8,588 nt of DNA, from NCBI GenBank assembly GCA_009845645.1, contig VXZF01000459.1, forward strand, positions 1 through 8,588, read 5' to 3'. Numbering within the stretch: position 1 is the first letter of the stretch; every line of letters starts with the position of its first letter. The position numbers and the translations under genes were made by a program. Shown here piece after piece: positions 1 to 7,611 of the stretch. The notes under the pieces were generated by a model, which worked only from the letters and a program-made list of their open reading frames with translations, ran no database searches and was not told the DNA's origin. This stretch comes from Gemmatimonadota bacterium. GTDB taxonomy: Bacteria > Latescibacterota > UBA2968 > UBA8231.

Positions 1-10
1 GGAGCACAAA

Positions 11-1033
11 ATGACTCAGTACAAAGTCGGCGTGATCGGCTGTGGCAATCGCGGCCGCCGCCATGCCGAGGGCTACCAAGCCTCCGCCCAAGTCGCAATC
101 GCAGCCTGTGCCGATCCGGTGGAAGCGGTCCGCGCGTCCTTTGCCGAGGATTTTGCCGTAGCGTCTCAGTACGAAGATTACCGCGCCATGTTAGAGCGAG
201 AAGCCCTTGATGTAGTGAGCATCTGCACGTGGACTGGCCTGCACCGAGAAATGGTCGAAGCTGCGGCCGCAGCCGGCGTCAAAGCCATCCACTGCGAAAA
301 GCCCATGGCCAGCACGTGGGGCGATGCCAAGGCGCTGGCTCAGGTCTGTGCCGACCGCGGCGTGCTCCTCACCTTCTGCCACCAACGCCGCTTTGGCGCT
401 CCGTTTGTCAAGGCCAAGCAGTTGCTCGACGAAGGAGCCATAGGCGCGCTTCAGCGGCTCGAAGGCGCATGCTCCAACCTGTTTGACTGGGGCACGCACT
501 GGTTTGACATGTTCTTCTTTTACAACGACGAAGTGCCCGCCGAATGGGTCATGGGCCAGATTGCTGTCGAATCCGAGAGCTCGGTGTTTGGTGTGCCCCT
601 AGATACCAGCGGCCTGTCGTGGATCCGCTGGCAAAACGGCGTTGAGGGCTTGCTCGGCACGGGGGCCGCGCATGTGCAAGGTCCGCGCAACCGGCTCATC
701 GGCAGCGAGGGCATCATTGAAGTCGGCGGCATGGGACGGGCACCGCTGCGATTGTTGCGCGCGGGTGCGGCGTGGCAGGACTTCGCGGATGAAGAGATCG
801 CCAATGTCGTGTCGCCGGGTGACGACACCGTGCTGTCGGTGCTCGACCTGATTGACTGTCTCGAAAGCGGTGCGGAGCCGCGCTTGTCGGCGCGCAAGGC
901 CCTGCAAGCGACCGAACTGATTTTTGCCACCTATGAATCGAGCCGCCGCCGCGGCCGGGTGGTGCTCCCCCTCGACGTGGAGGACTCGGCCTTGATTACT
1001 ATGTTGGAAGCGGGACAGATCGGGCTGGGTTAG
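11..1033 (+). CDS. Gfo/Idh/MocA family NAD(P)-dependent oxidoreductase
   Basis: A cytoplasmic oxidoreductase of 340 residues, a normal length for this family, whose members oxidise or reduce sugars, inositols and related polyols with NAD(P). The N-terminal Rossmann fold is visible as VGVIGCGNRG (residues 6-15, GxGxxG pattern). The family EKP motif is present as EKPMA (96-100), followed by HQRRF (124-128). The catalytic GxHxxD-type motif appears as GTHWFD (161-166) at the start of the C-terminal substrate domain. The start is supported by GGAG at 1-4, six bases before the ATG, and by the Rossmann strand beginning at residue 5. It converges on the minus-strand nucleotide kinase gene and overlaps it by 4 nt, so no intergenic terminator fits between them. 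Upstream context lies outside the window, so neither substrate nor operon can be assigned; a dehydrogenase, dehydratase-like or epimerase-like role within the family is equally possible. Confidence 0.92.
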   Translation: MTQYKVGVIGCGNRGRRHAEGYQASAQVAIAACADPVEAVRASFAEDFAVASQYEDYRAMLEREALDVVSICTWTGLHREMVEAAAAAGVKAIHCEKPMASTWGDAKALAQVCADRGVLLTFCHQRRFGAPFVKAKQLLDEGAIGALQRLEGACSNLFDWGTHWFDMFFFYNDEVPAEWVMGQIAVESESSVFGVPLDTSGLSWIRWQNGVEGLLGTGAAHVQGPRNRLIGSEGIIEVGGMGRAPLRLLRAGAAWQDFADEEIANVVSPGDDTVLSVLDLIDCLESGAEPRLSARKALQATELIFATYESSRRRGRVVLPLDVEDSALITMLEAGQIGLG

Positions 1034-2211
1034 TCGGTCCCGTGCCGGATGGCCGAGGCCGCAAAGCGGATCTGGAAGCGATAGACGCGCTTTTGCCGGC
1101 AGGTGATTTCGTGCGGGTGGGGGTCAATGCGGTGGGGGACCTCGATGTGGTTGACATCGACGAGGGCCTGATAACCGCGCTCGGAAAAGATGTCGATCAA
1201 CATGGCCAAGGCCAGAGGATTGTCAAAGAGCACGTCCTCGGAGTTGACCAGCGTCATGCCCGTGATGGCATAGCGGGTGACAATGGGCATGAACTTGGAG
1301 TTGACTTTGTCGATGACCCGCTGGAACAGCTCGGGGTGATCCTCGTTGTAGATCTCCAGCCGCTTGACCAGTTCTTGGCGGGCGTAGAGTACGAGGCGGC
1401 TGGCCGGCGTGATGGTGCGGACGCGGTCGAAGGTCTTGTGCGAAAGCTCCAGCGAACTCTGGTAGGAAAACTCCTCTTCAATCTCCTGTTGCACCTTGGC
1501 GAGTGGCTGGCTGGCGTCGATGAAGCGAAAGTGGAAAATGGCACGCAGCGAGCGCAACGCCTCAAAGGTAGTTTCCTTGAAAACCTGATAGCGCTTGCGC
1601 GCGGCTGCTGGGTCGAGGTCGGTGGCGCGGATCTCGGCGAGTTGGCCGACGCCTGACTCTGTGGCCTTGCGGTTGCGCTCTTGGGCCTCTCGGCCGCGGT
1701 GGAGCTGGCGCTCGACGCTGACCTCTTCATCGACGAAGAGCAACACCGTGCGGAAGAGGGGGCGCGGGAAGTTGTGATTGCGGAATTCCTCGCGCATTTC
1801 GGTCATCTTGTCGTAGAACAGCTTGAGGCACTCGACCTGCACCTGGGTGCGCGGGAAGCCATCGACGATCACGCCGCGCTCGTAGATTGGGTCGAGCAGC
1901 TTGTGCAAGAGTAGATACGTGACCTCCTCGTCGCCGACCAAGCCGCCGGCATCCTTGATCTGTTGGGCGCGGGGGCTGTCGAGCAAGTCGCTGATCACCA
2001 CGGCTGCGGCCGTAATGCCCCGCGCTTCGAGGATGAAGGGGGTATTGGTGCCCTTGCCCGCGCCGGGTGCGCCGCCGAGCCAGATGATTTCCCCGGGGAA
2101 GCAGAGCTTGGCGCGACCGAACTCTTGCTCTAGGTCGCTCCAGACGCGGTCGAAGATCAGGCTGGCGTCCTTGATCTCGAGGTCGATGTGTTTGGATTTG
2201 GATTTCGCCAT
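1030..2211 (-). CDS. Adenylate-kinase-like nucleoside monophosphate kinase with long C-terminal extension
   Basis: The protein has 393 residues, nearly twice the usual adenylate kinase length of about 180-220. A short N-terminal segment (1-40) precedes a P-loop GGAPGAGKGT (46-55). The adenylate kinase signature DGFPRT lies at 117-122, and an arginine-rich LID-like region (about 163-210, including RQLHRG) has no four-cysteine zinc site. This supports phosphoryl transfer between a nucleoside triphosphate and a monophosphate, but the preferred base is not determinable here. Residues from about 240 to 393 form an extra region that I do not recognise; it is mixed helical and charged with no membrane segment. 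It is the last gene of the htpG-proA-ferredoxin operon, 19 nt after the ferredoxin stop. I see no clear Shine-Dalgarno before its ATG, so expression may rely on coupling to upstream translation. I infer it is not necessarily the housekeeping Adk, so no symbol is given. Confidence 0.88.
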   Translation of the reverse strand: MAKSKSKHIDLEIKDASLIFDRVWSDLEQEFGRAKLCFPGEIIWLGGAPGAGKGTNTPFILEARGITAAAVVISDLLDSPRAQQIKDAGGLVGDEEVTYLLLHKLLDPIYERGVIVDGFPRTQVQVECLKLFYDKMTEMREEFRNHNFPRPLFRTVLLFVDEEVSVERQLHRGREAQERNRKATESGVGQLAEIRATDLDPAAARKRYQVFKETTFEALRSLRAIFHFRFIDASQPLAKVQQEIEEEFSYQSSLELSHKTFDRVRTITPASRLVLYARQELVKRLEIYNEDHPELFQRVIDKVNSKFMPIVTRYAITGMTLVNSEDVLFDNPLALAMLIDIFSERGYQALVDVNHIEVPHRIDPHPHEITCRQKRVYRFQIRFAASAIRHGTD

Positions 2212-2230
2212 GCGCTTTTGCGGCCGGCTG

Positions 2231-2587
2231 CTACAGGCTGCGGAACGGTTTCTTATTGACCAGTTCTTCTACGACTTGCCCGCCGATTAAGTGCTCTTGG
2301 ATGATGCGCTCTAGTTTTTCGACGGTCATGGAGTGGTACCAGACGCCCTCGGGATACACCACGACTGTCGGCCCGGACTCGCAAACGCGCAGGCAGTCGG
2401 CTTTGGTGCGGTGGATGCCGCCCTTGCCCGGATGGCCGTAGCCCAATTCGGACAACCGCTTTTTGAGGTACTCCCAGCATTCGGCCCCGGTGCCGTCGCT
2501 GTGGCACTTGGGCTTGGTGGGCGTGGCGCAGAGAAAGATATGGCGCTCTACCGGAGTGTAAGTCGGATCTGTGGTGTGCTCGCTCAT
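2231..2587 (-). CDS. Thioredoxin-like [2Fe-2S] ferredoxin domain protein
   Basis: A small electron-transfer protein of 118 residues. The start chosen is the ATG at 2587-2585. It lies one base after the proA stop (TAACATG), and the ferredoxin fold begins at about residue 15 as HIFLC. A longer reading frame in the same phase would run about 70 residues back into proA and is implausible. Cysteines are at 20, 28, 37, 65 and 69. The C-x3-C pair in CLRVCESGP (65-69) is the hallmark of the thioredoxin-like 2Fe-2S family, and C20 and C28 are the likely other two cluster ligands. C37 is extra. The segments RTKADCLRV and GVWYHS, followed by a C-terminal IIQEHLIGG stretch, resemble the cyanobacterial-type stand-alone ferredoxins of this family, from memory. 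It is the third gene of the operon and soluble. Its redox partner is unknown. Confidence 0.9.
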   Translation of the reverse strand: MSEHTTDPTYTPVERHIFLCATPTKPKCHSDGTGAECWEYLKKRLSELGYGHPGKGGIHRTKADCLRVCESGPTVVVYPEGVWYHSMTVEKLERIIQEHLIGGQVVEELVNKKPFRSL

Positions 2588-2588
2588 G

Positions 2589-3911
2589 TTAGGCCTGCCA
2601 GTGTTGGTCGAGGGGGCGATGGGTGAAGGGAAGTGGGGCTGCGCCATCGTAGCCGTCGTAGCTATCGACAATGTGGCCGTCCCCTTTGAGGATGTACTTG
2701 TAAATGACCAACCCCTCCAGCCCCACCGGGCCGCGGCTGTGCAGGCGGTTGGTGCTGATGCCGACTTCGGCACCCAGCCCGTAGCGGAAGCCATCGGCAA
2801 AGCGCGTCGAAGCGTTGTGCATCACCGAGGCCGAATCTACTCCACGCAAAAAGGCCCTGACCGCGGCTGGGTCCTCGGCGACGATCGTGTCCGTGTGGTT
2901 GCTGCCGTATTCGTTGATGTGGGCAATCGCCTCATCGGCGCTATCGACGATCTTAATTGACAGGATATAGTCGAGATATTCGGTTGACCAGTCGATTTGA
3001 GTGGCCGGCGTCACCGCCCCGATGGACTCGGCTAGGGCCACGGTACGCGCATCGCCGCGGATCAAGACACCCTTAGCGGTGAGTTGCTCAACTGCCCGAG
3101 CCATGAACTGCTCGGCAATAGCGGCGTGTACCAGCAGGGTCTCCGCTGCATTGCAGGCGGCGACGTACCCGATCTTTGAATCGACGGCTATAGGCACTGC
3201 CTTGTCGATGTCGGCACTCGCATCGACGTACACGTGGCAGACGCCGTCGGCGTGGCCCATCACCGGGATTTTGGTGTGGTTCATGATGTACTGTACGAAC
3301 TCGTTGCCGCCACGCGGGATGATCAAGTCAACCAGCCCTTCCTGATCGAGCAGGGCGCGGACTTCTTCGCGGCCTTCTAACAGCACCATCCATCCCTCTG
3401 GCAGGATGTCACTAGTGGCTTGGCACATTACCTCGGCGAGGGTCTGATTGGTCATAGTGGCCTCGCGTCCCCCCTTGAGTAGGACGGCATTACCCGACTT
3501 GAGACACAGCGCGGCTATTTGCACCAAGGCGTCGGGCCGGGATTCAAAGACCACGCCGATGACGCCGATGGGCACGGTTACCCGATAGAGGTAAAGTTGG
3601 GCTTGCAACTCGGTCGCCTTCTGCGTCTGGTCCAATGGGTCGGGCTGGGCAGTGACGCTGCGCACCATCTCCACGGTGCTGGCGAACTTGCTTCCGCTCA
3701 GGTCGAGCCGCTTGAGCAGGGGCGAGGCCAGCCCATCTTGCTCGCCGGCTTTTAGGTCTTCGGCATTGGCTGCCAAGATGCGCTCGCGATTGGCTTCGAG
3801 AGCCGCGGCAATGGCTTCGAGGGCTTGGTTGCGCACCTCTGCGGAAGTTGCGGCGAGTACGCGCGATGCGGCACGGGCCGCTAGGGCTTGTTGGCGCACT
3901 TGATCGGACAT
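2589..3911 (-). CDS. proA: Gamma-glutamyl phosphate reductase (glutamate-5-semialdehyde dehydrogenase)
   Basis: Catalyses the NADPH-dependent reduction of gamma-glutamyl phosphate to glutamate-5-semialdehyde, the second step of proline synthesis from glutamate, in the cytoplasm. The aldehyde dehydrogenase fold is clear over the whole length: the N-terminal helices, [15 protein letters not shown] (113-127), LLKGGREA (144-151) and PRGG (199-202). The catalytic cysteine is Cys253, in the segment [12 protein letters not shown]. The ProA signature region, with its GSNHTD segment, spans about 322-343. At 440 residues it is slightly longer than the roughly 417 of E. coli ProA. The extra length is mostly a C-terminal tail after [10 protein letters not shown] (403-412), a style I associate with cyanobacterial homologues. 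The start is supported by a GAGGAG-type site inside the end of htpG, and it begins 2 nt after the htpG stop. No glutamate 5-kinase (proB) is in the window. Confidence 0.97.
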   Translation of the reverse strand: MSDQVRQQALAARAASRVLAATSAEVRNQALEAIAAALEANRERILAANAEDLKAGEQDGLASPLLKRLDLSGSKFASTVEMVRSVTAQPDPLDQTQKATELQAQLYLYRVTVPIGVIGVVFESRPDALVQIAALCLKSGNAVLLKGGREATMTNQTLAEVMCQATSDILPEGWMVLLEGREEVRALLDQEGLVDLIIPRGGNEFVQYIMNHTKIPVMGHADGVCHVYVDASADIDKAVPIAVDSKIGYVAACNAAETLLVHAAIAEQFMARAVEQLTAKGVLIRGDARTVALAESIGAVTPATQIDWSTEYLDYILSIKIVDSADEAIAHINEYGSNHTDTIVAEDPAAVRAFLRGVDSASVMHNASTRFADGFRYGLGAEVGISTNRLHSRGPVGLEGLVIYKYILKGDGHIVDSYDGYDGAAPLPFTHRPLDQHWQA

Positions 3912-3913
3912 GT

Positions 3914-5812
3914 CTAACTCTCCTCGGTCGCGTGCGCTGTGGCCGCGCCCATGATGGACTGCAAGTTCTGGCTCAGCCGCTGTGGATCTTCGACCGTGCC
4001 CTCGCCCAGCAATACGAAATCAACTAGAAAATGCGCCCAACTCTCCAATTGCGCGGAGTCGCGGTCGCGCTTGAGCACAGCGGCCATGTTGCGGATGATG
4101 GGGTGTTGGCGATTGATCTCTAGCGTGCGCAGCGTGCCTTTGAACTCTTGGTCGGTCATTTTCATCAGCCGCTCCATGTTGCGACTTAAGCCGCCTTGAC
4201 TGGCGACTAGCAGGCAAGGGCTGTCGGTCAGCCGCTTGGACTCGACCACGTCTTCGACCCGGCCGGCGAGCTTTTGCTTGAGAAAGGAGATCAGCTCGAT
4301 GGTCTCGGCTTTCTGCTCATCGACTCCTTCCAATTCAACTGCTTCCTCTTCCAAGTCCAATTCGGCCGCATCCACGCCGGCGAATTCTTTGTCGGCGAAC
4401 TTTTGCAGCCCTTGGACGACCCATTCATCGACCGGCTCGTCGAGGTAGAGCACCTCTAGGCCGCGCTTGCGGAAGGCCTCCAACAGGGGGCTTTGGGCAA
4501 TGGCCTCTTTGCTCTCGCCGGCGAGGTAGTAAATTTTGTCTTGATCGCTTTGCATCCGATCGACGTAGTTTTGCAGCGAAATGTAGGGTGTGTCGTCGTC
4601 GGATAGCGAGGAGCGGTAGCGGAGGAGCTTGGCGAGTTGGGCTTGGTGCGCGGCATCGGTGGCCACGCCTTCTTTGAGGATGGTGCCGCAGGCGTGCCAA
4701 AAGGTCATGTACTGCTCTTCGTTCTTCTTAGCCATGCCCTCTAACATGCCGATGATGCGCCGCACCAAGGTGGCGCGGATTTTGCCGATGATGGGGTTTT
4801 GCTGGAGGGTTTCGCGCGAGACGTTGAGCGGTAAGTCGTCGCAGTCAACCACTCCGCGCACAAAGCGCAGCCACAGCGGCAGGAGTTCCTTGCAATCGTC
4901 TTGGATGAAGACCCGCGCGACGTGCAGGTTGAGCGAGATCGTCGGCTCTGTGTGCAGCCATTGGATCGGTGCACCCTTGGGGATGTAGAGCACGGCGTAG
5001 AATTGGATCGGCACATCCACGACGATGTGCTCGCGCGCGAGCGGTTCGTCGGGGTCGCCGGTCAGGTGCGTATAAAATTCGTTGTACTGCTCAGGGGTGA
5101 TTTCGTTGCGCGGCCGGGTCCACAGCGCGGCCGTGTCGTTGACTTGTTTGTTGGCGACCTTGATGGGATAGGCGACAAAATCCGAGTGCTTGCGGATGAT
5201 GGCCTCTAGCCGGTGGGCGTCGAGAAATTCCTCGCAGTCCGAGCGGATGTAGATCTTGATCTCTGTGCCGCGGTCGGCTTTGTCGGCGTGGGATAGGGTG
5301 TAGGCTCCGTCGCCGGTGGATTCCCACAGCACGCCGTCGGCGTCTGGGTCACCCGCGCGCGTGGTGATCACTACTCGGTCGGCGACCATGAAGACCGAGT
5401 AGAAGCCCACTCCGAATTGGCCGATCAGTTTGAGCTTCTCTTGCTCGTCGTCGGCTTCGGCTAGCTGTTGGGCAAACTCGGCTGAGCCGGAGCGGGCAAT
5501 CGTGCCGATATTTTCATTGACCTCGTCGCGGGTCATGCCGATTCCGCGGTCGCGGATCGTCAGGGTCTTGTTGCTGCTCGATACCTCGATCTCAATGTCC
5601 AATTCGGCGTCTGGGTCGAGGATATTGCGGTCGGTCAGCGAGCGGTGGTGGATTTTGTCTAGGGCGTCCGAGGCGTTGGAAATCAGCTCGCGCAAGAAAA
5701 TCTCTTTTTGCGTGTACAGCGAGTGGACCAACAGGTGGAGTAACTGTTGGACCTCGGTTTGGAAAGCCCGTTTTTCGACCTGTGGATCTTCGGTTTGGAC
5801 GTCTTCGGACAT
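3914..5812 (-). CDS. htpG: Molecular chaperone HtpG (Hsp90 family)
   Basis: The bacterial Hsp90, an ATP-driven homodimeric cytosolic chaperone that remodels client proteins under normal and stress conditions. It has 632 residues, typical of HtpG (about 620-640). The GHKL ATPase domain (about 15-230) shows YTQKEIFLRE (33-42, the Hsp90 family signature), E42 and N46 with D49, DRGIGM (88-93) and the lid motif GQFGVGFYS (131-139). The middle domain carries LNVSRETLQ (329-337), including the conserved arginine that contacts ATP. The C-terminal part contains an acidic stretch at about 485-505 and the dimerisation region. An AAAGGAG site lies about 10 nt before the ATG. It is the first gene of the four-gene minus-strand operon, so the promoter should lie in the 121-bp region shared with the divergent flavoprotein gene. 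No CIRCE operator (TTAGCACTC-type) is seen there. Confidence 0.98.
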   Translation of the reverse strand: MSEDVQTEDPQVEKRAFQTEVQQLLHLLVHSLYTQKEIFLRELISNASDALDKIHHRSLTDRNILDPDAELDIEIEVSSSNKTLTIRDRGIGMTRDEVNENIGTIARSGSAEFAQQLAEADDEQEKLKLIGQFGVGFYSVFMVADRVVITTRAGDPDADGVLWESTGDGAYTLSHADKADRGTEIKIYIRSDCEEFLDAHRLEAIIRKHSDFVAYPIKVANKQVNDTAALWTRPRNEITPEQYNEFYTHLTGDPDEPLAREHIVVDVPIQFYAVLYIPKGAPIQWLHTEPTISLNLHVARVFIQDDCKELLPLWLRFVRGVVDCDDLPLNVSRETLQQNPIIGKIRATLVRRIIGMLEGMAKKNEEQYMTFWHACGTILKEGVATDAAHQAQLAKLLRYRSSLSDDDTPYISLQNYVDRMQSDQDKIYYLAGESKEAIAQSPLLEAFRKRGLEVLYLDEPVDEWVVQGLQKFADKEFAGVDAAELDLEEEAVELEGVDEQKAETIELISFLKQKLAGRVEDVVESKRLTDSPCLLVASQGGLSRNMERLMKMTDQEFKGTLRTLEINRQHPIIRNMAAVLKRDRDSAQLESWAHFLVDFVLLGEGTVEDPQRLSQNLQSIMGAATAHATEES

Positions 5813-5933
5813 CTTGTTGCAACTCCTTTAGGCGCTTGCGTTGACGAAACCAAAAAGGTAAGGAAGATCACCTACAAAGCAAGTTCGGCCCGCGCCCTTG
5901 TAGCAAGGGCCGGACGAGCTATTTTCTGGCCAC
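5813..5933. promoter_or_regulatory. Divergent intergenic region between htpG and the geranylgeranyl-reductase-like gene
   Basis: This 121-bp region must hold the start signals for the htpG operon (minus strand) and probably for the flavoprotein gene (plus strand). I see no confident sigma-70 promoter on either strand. A TTGACG at 5841-5846 on the plus strand has no good -10 box at normal spacing. The minus strand carries the htpG ribosome binding site (AAAGGAG). The clearest structure is the inverted repeat listed separately at 5894-5910. Confidence 0.45.
5894..5910. repeat. Perfect inverted repeat, 7-bp arms (GCCCTTG-TAG-CAAGGGC)
   Basis: Two perfectly complementary 7-base arms (5894-5900 and 5904-5910) flank a 3-base loop, 24 nt before the GTG of the flavoprotein gene and about 80 nt upstream of htpG. 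It could be a regulator-binding operator or an RNA hairpin in the 5' leader of either transcript. It is not followed directly by a T-run, so a simple terminator is unlikely. It does not match CIRCE. Confidence 0.6.
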
Positions 5934-7175
5934 GTGCAAACTTACGACCTCATCATCGTCGGCGGCGGTCCGGCCGGTGCTACGGCCGCGCTATATGCGC
6001 AGCGCCACGGGTTGGCGGCTCTGTTGCTGGACAAGCAGTGCTTCCCCCGCGACAAAATCTGCGGCGATGCCCTCTCTGGCAAGACGGTGGCCATCCTCCA
6101 CGAGCTGGGGCTGTTTGAGGAGGTGTGTGACCTGCCTGGGGCGGCTGTTGCCCGCATTGTCTTCGGCAGCCCAGACGCGAGCGCTGCGTCTATCGACCTG
6201 AGTCGCTATGAGTTGCGCAACGCCCTGACGGGTCGGGTGCTGCCGATGGAGGGCTTTGTCATCCGACGCGAGGTTTTCGATGACTTTCTCTTTGCCAAAG
6301 CGCGGGCTGTGGCTGCCCACACCTTGGAGGGCTTTGCCGTGCGCGAGCTTCTGAGAGAGGGCGGGCAGGTCTGTGGAGTGCGGGGGCACACAGCCGATGG
6401 CACGCGCTTGGAATTTCGCGCGCCCTTGGTGTTGGGGTGCGATGGCTTCAACTCGATCGTCGCCCGCAAGAGTGGGTTGTACCGCCACGACAGCCGCGAC
6501 TGGATGGTGGCTTTGCGGCAATACTTCGAGGGTGTGGCGGACCTGAGCGATCAGATCGAATTGCACTTTATAGACGAGGTGCGGCCTGGATATTTTTGGA
6601 TTTTTCCCCTAGAGGGCGACCGCGCCAATGTGGGCATCGGCATGGATCATCGAGATATCAAGGCGCGCGGCATCGACCTCAAAGACGCACTCGCAGCCGC
6701 GGTGGCGAGCACGACTTTTGGCGCGCGTTTTCGCGACGCCCGACCTCTTGAAGCCCCGGTGGGATGGAATTTGCCGGTTGGCTCGCGGCGGCGACCGGCG
6801 CACGGGAATGGCTTTCTGCTCTTGGGGGACGCAGCCGGCCTGATCGACCCGTTCACGGGCGAGGGCATTGGCAATGCCCTGTACTCGGCTCGCTTTGCCG
6901 TGGAGACCGCAGCTCAAGCGCGGGAGGCGGGTGATTATTCGGCAGACTTTTTGGGGCGTTATGAGGATCGGCTGTGGGATGCGCTGGGCAGCGAGCTGAA
7001 GTTGAGCACCAAGCTGCACAATTTGGGCCGCTGGCCCTACCTGATGAATTTGGTCATTCGCAAGGCTGCCAAAAATGCCGAGGTCAGCGACATGATCTGC
7101 GGCATGATGGCCGACGCCGTGCCGCGCAAGATGCTGACGAATCCGCTGTTCTATTTACGACTGCTATGGAAATAG
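5934..7175 (+). CDS. Geranylgeranyl reductase family FAD-dependent oxidoreductase
   Basis: A 413-residue flavoprotein of the family that saturates isoprenoid double bonds (geranylgeranyl chains of chlorophyll, archaeal lipids or menaquinone side chains) using FAD and a reduced electron donor. The FAD-binding Rossmann motif GGGPAG is at 10-15. PRDKICGDALSG (38-49) is the family's characteristic cysteine-containing motif. Further motifs are CDG (169-171), YFWIFP (220-225) followed by ANVGIGM, and GDAAGLIDPFTGEGIGNA (298-315), which is the second FAD contact and the family signature. The start is GTG at 5934. An in-frame TAG at 5901-5903 rules out longer forms and no other start codon lies between, while the Rossmann strand starts at residue 4. 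No good Shine-Dalgarno is visible. It is transcribed divergently from htpG. Which isoprenoid it reduces cannot be told here; menaquinone or polyprenyl lipid is as likely as anything else. Confidence 0.93.
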   Translation: MQTYDLIIVGGGPAGATAALYAQRHGLAALLLDKQCFPRDKICGDALSGKTVAILHELGLFEEVCDLPGAAVARIVFGSPDASAASIDLSRYELRNALTGRVLPMEGFVIRREVFDDFLFAKARAVAAHTLEGFAVRELLREGGQVCGVRGHTADGTRLEFRAPLVLGCDGFNSIVARKSGLYRHDSRDWMVALRQYFEGVADLSDQIELHFIDEVRPGYFWIFPLEGDRANVGIGMDHRDIKARGIDLKDALAAAVASTTFGARFRDARPLEAPVGWNLPVGSRRRPAHGNGFLLLGDAAGLIDPFTGEGIGNALYSARFAVETAAQAREAGDYSADFLGRYEDRLWDALGSELKLSTKLHNLGRWPYLMNLVIRKAAKNAEVSDMICGMMADAVPRKMLTNPLFYLRLLWK

Positions 7176-7350
7176 GCGCAGCCGTGGTTAGTGGTTAGTC
7201 CTCGCACCGCACGGCATTGTCCGTTTGCAACTATGCCTCAAGAGGTGTACCTTCGTTTCGCATAAATAGCATATAGCGGGGATAGAGGATAATTGTTTGG
7301 GTACAGGCAGTTATCGGCCACATGCATTAAAGGAGTAATTTAGGTATTGC
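7176..7350. other. Non-coding junction between GC-rich core genes and accessory segment
   Basis: This 175-bp gap holds a short tandem repeat (7184-7199), a weak inverted repeat GGCAT/ATGCC (7213-7217 and 7233-7237, 15-nt loop) and an AT-richer stretch at about 7255-7345. That stretch includes GATAAT at 7288-7293, a possible -10 without a matching -35. I see no open reading frame I would call, no RNA gene and no convincing terminator. GC content falls here relative to the upstream genes. Confidence 0.5.
7184..7199. repeat. Short tandem heptamer repeat (GTGGTTA x 2.3)
   Basis: Two full copies of GTGGTTA (7184-7190, 7191-7197) plus two more bases start 9 nt after the flavoprotein stop. The array is too short to assign a function. 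It sits exactly where the base composition begins to change. Confidence 0.6.
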
Positions 7351-7611
7351 ATGAATTTGCCAAGTTGGTGGGAATGGGAGTTAGGTTTTACAGCGCATGT
7401 GGAAGGGCGGATGGAGGAACGTGGCTTCTCTGAAATTGAACTACGGACAATGCTTGATAATGCCACAAAATTGGTACCGGCCCACCATCCAGGGCGTTGG
7501 GTTATCCATACTCGCCATGCAGGACAACCTTGGCGTGTGGTTGTCGAGCCAGATTCGGACGACCAAATCCTAATGATCGTAACTGCATATCCTGAAGAGG
7601 TACGACCATGA
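7351..7611 (+). CDS. DUF4258 domain protein (putative toxin-like partner)
   Basis: An 86-residue protein with the DUF4258 pattern: a histidine followed by an RM-ERG segment (H16 in TAHVEGRMEERG, 14-25), an EIEL helix, a WVIHTRHAG strand pair (50-58) and a closing ILMIVTAYP strand (73-81). By family knowledge these small proteins are often encoded next to DUF2283 proteins and are considered RelE/BrnT-like or toxin-like, but activity is mostly unproven. The start is the ATG at 7351. An in-frame TAA at 7336-7338 excludes anything longer, a TAGG lies 6 nt before it, and a stronger AGGAG (7331-7335) sits at a long 15-nt spacing. It overlaps the next gene by ATGA, implying translational coupling. 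GC content is near half, lower than in the upstream genes. Confidence 0.82.
   Translation: MNLPSWWEWELGFTAHVEGRMEERGFSEIELRTMLDNATKLVPAHHPGRWVIHTRHAGQPWRVVVEPDSDDQILMIVTAYPEEVRP

Noticed and set aside
1042..1656. A 204-codon plus-strand open frame antisense to the nucleotide kinase
   Set aside because: It mirrors the kinase codons in GC-rich DNA, has no recognisable motif, and the opposite strand carries clear P-loop and DGFPR motifs.
2231..2800. A 189-residue version of the ferredoxin starting inside proA
   Set aside because: The extra N-terminal residues would overlap the proA coding sequence in another frame and show low-complexity content. The ATG at 2587 directly after the proA stop fits the family.
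5841..5869. TTGACG-based sigma-70 promoter for the flavoprotein gene
   Set aside because: The -10 position at 17-nt spacing reads AAGATC, a poor match to TATAAT.
5813..5933. CIRCE heat-shock operator upstream of htpG
   Set aside because: No TTAGCACTC or GAGTGCTAA half-site is present; the only strong inverted repeat has unrelated arms.
7213..7237. GGCAT/ATGCC inverted repeat as a terminator for the flavoprotein gene
   Set aside because: Only a 5-bp stem with a 15-nt loop and no T-run following it.
7300..7350. A second attC-like core upstream of the DUF4258 gene
   Set aside because: GTTATCG (7310-7316) and GTTAGTC (7194-7200) break the GTTRRRY pattern, and no flanking long stem was found.
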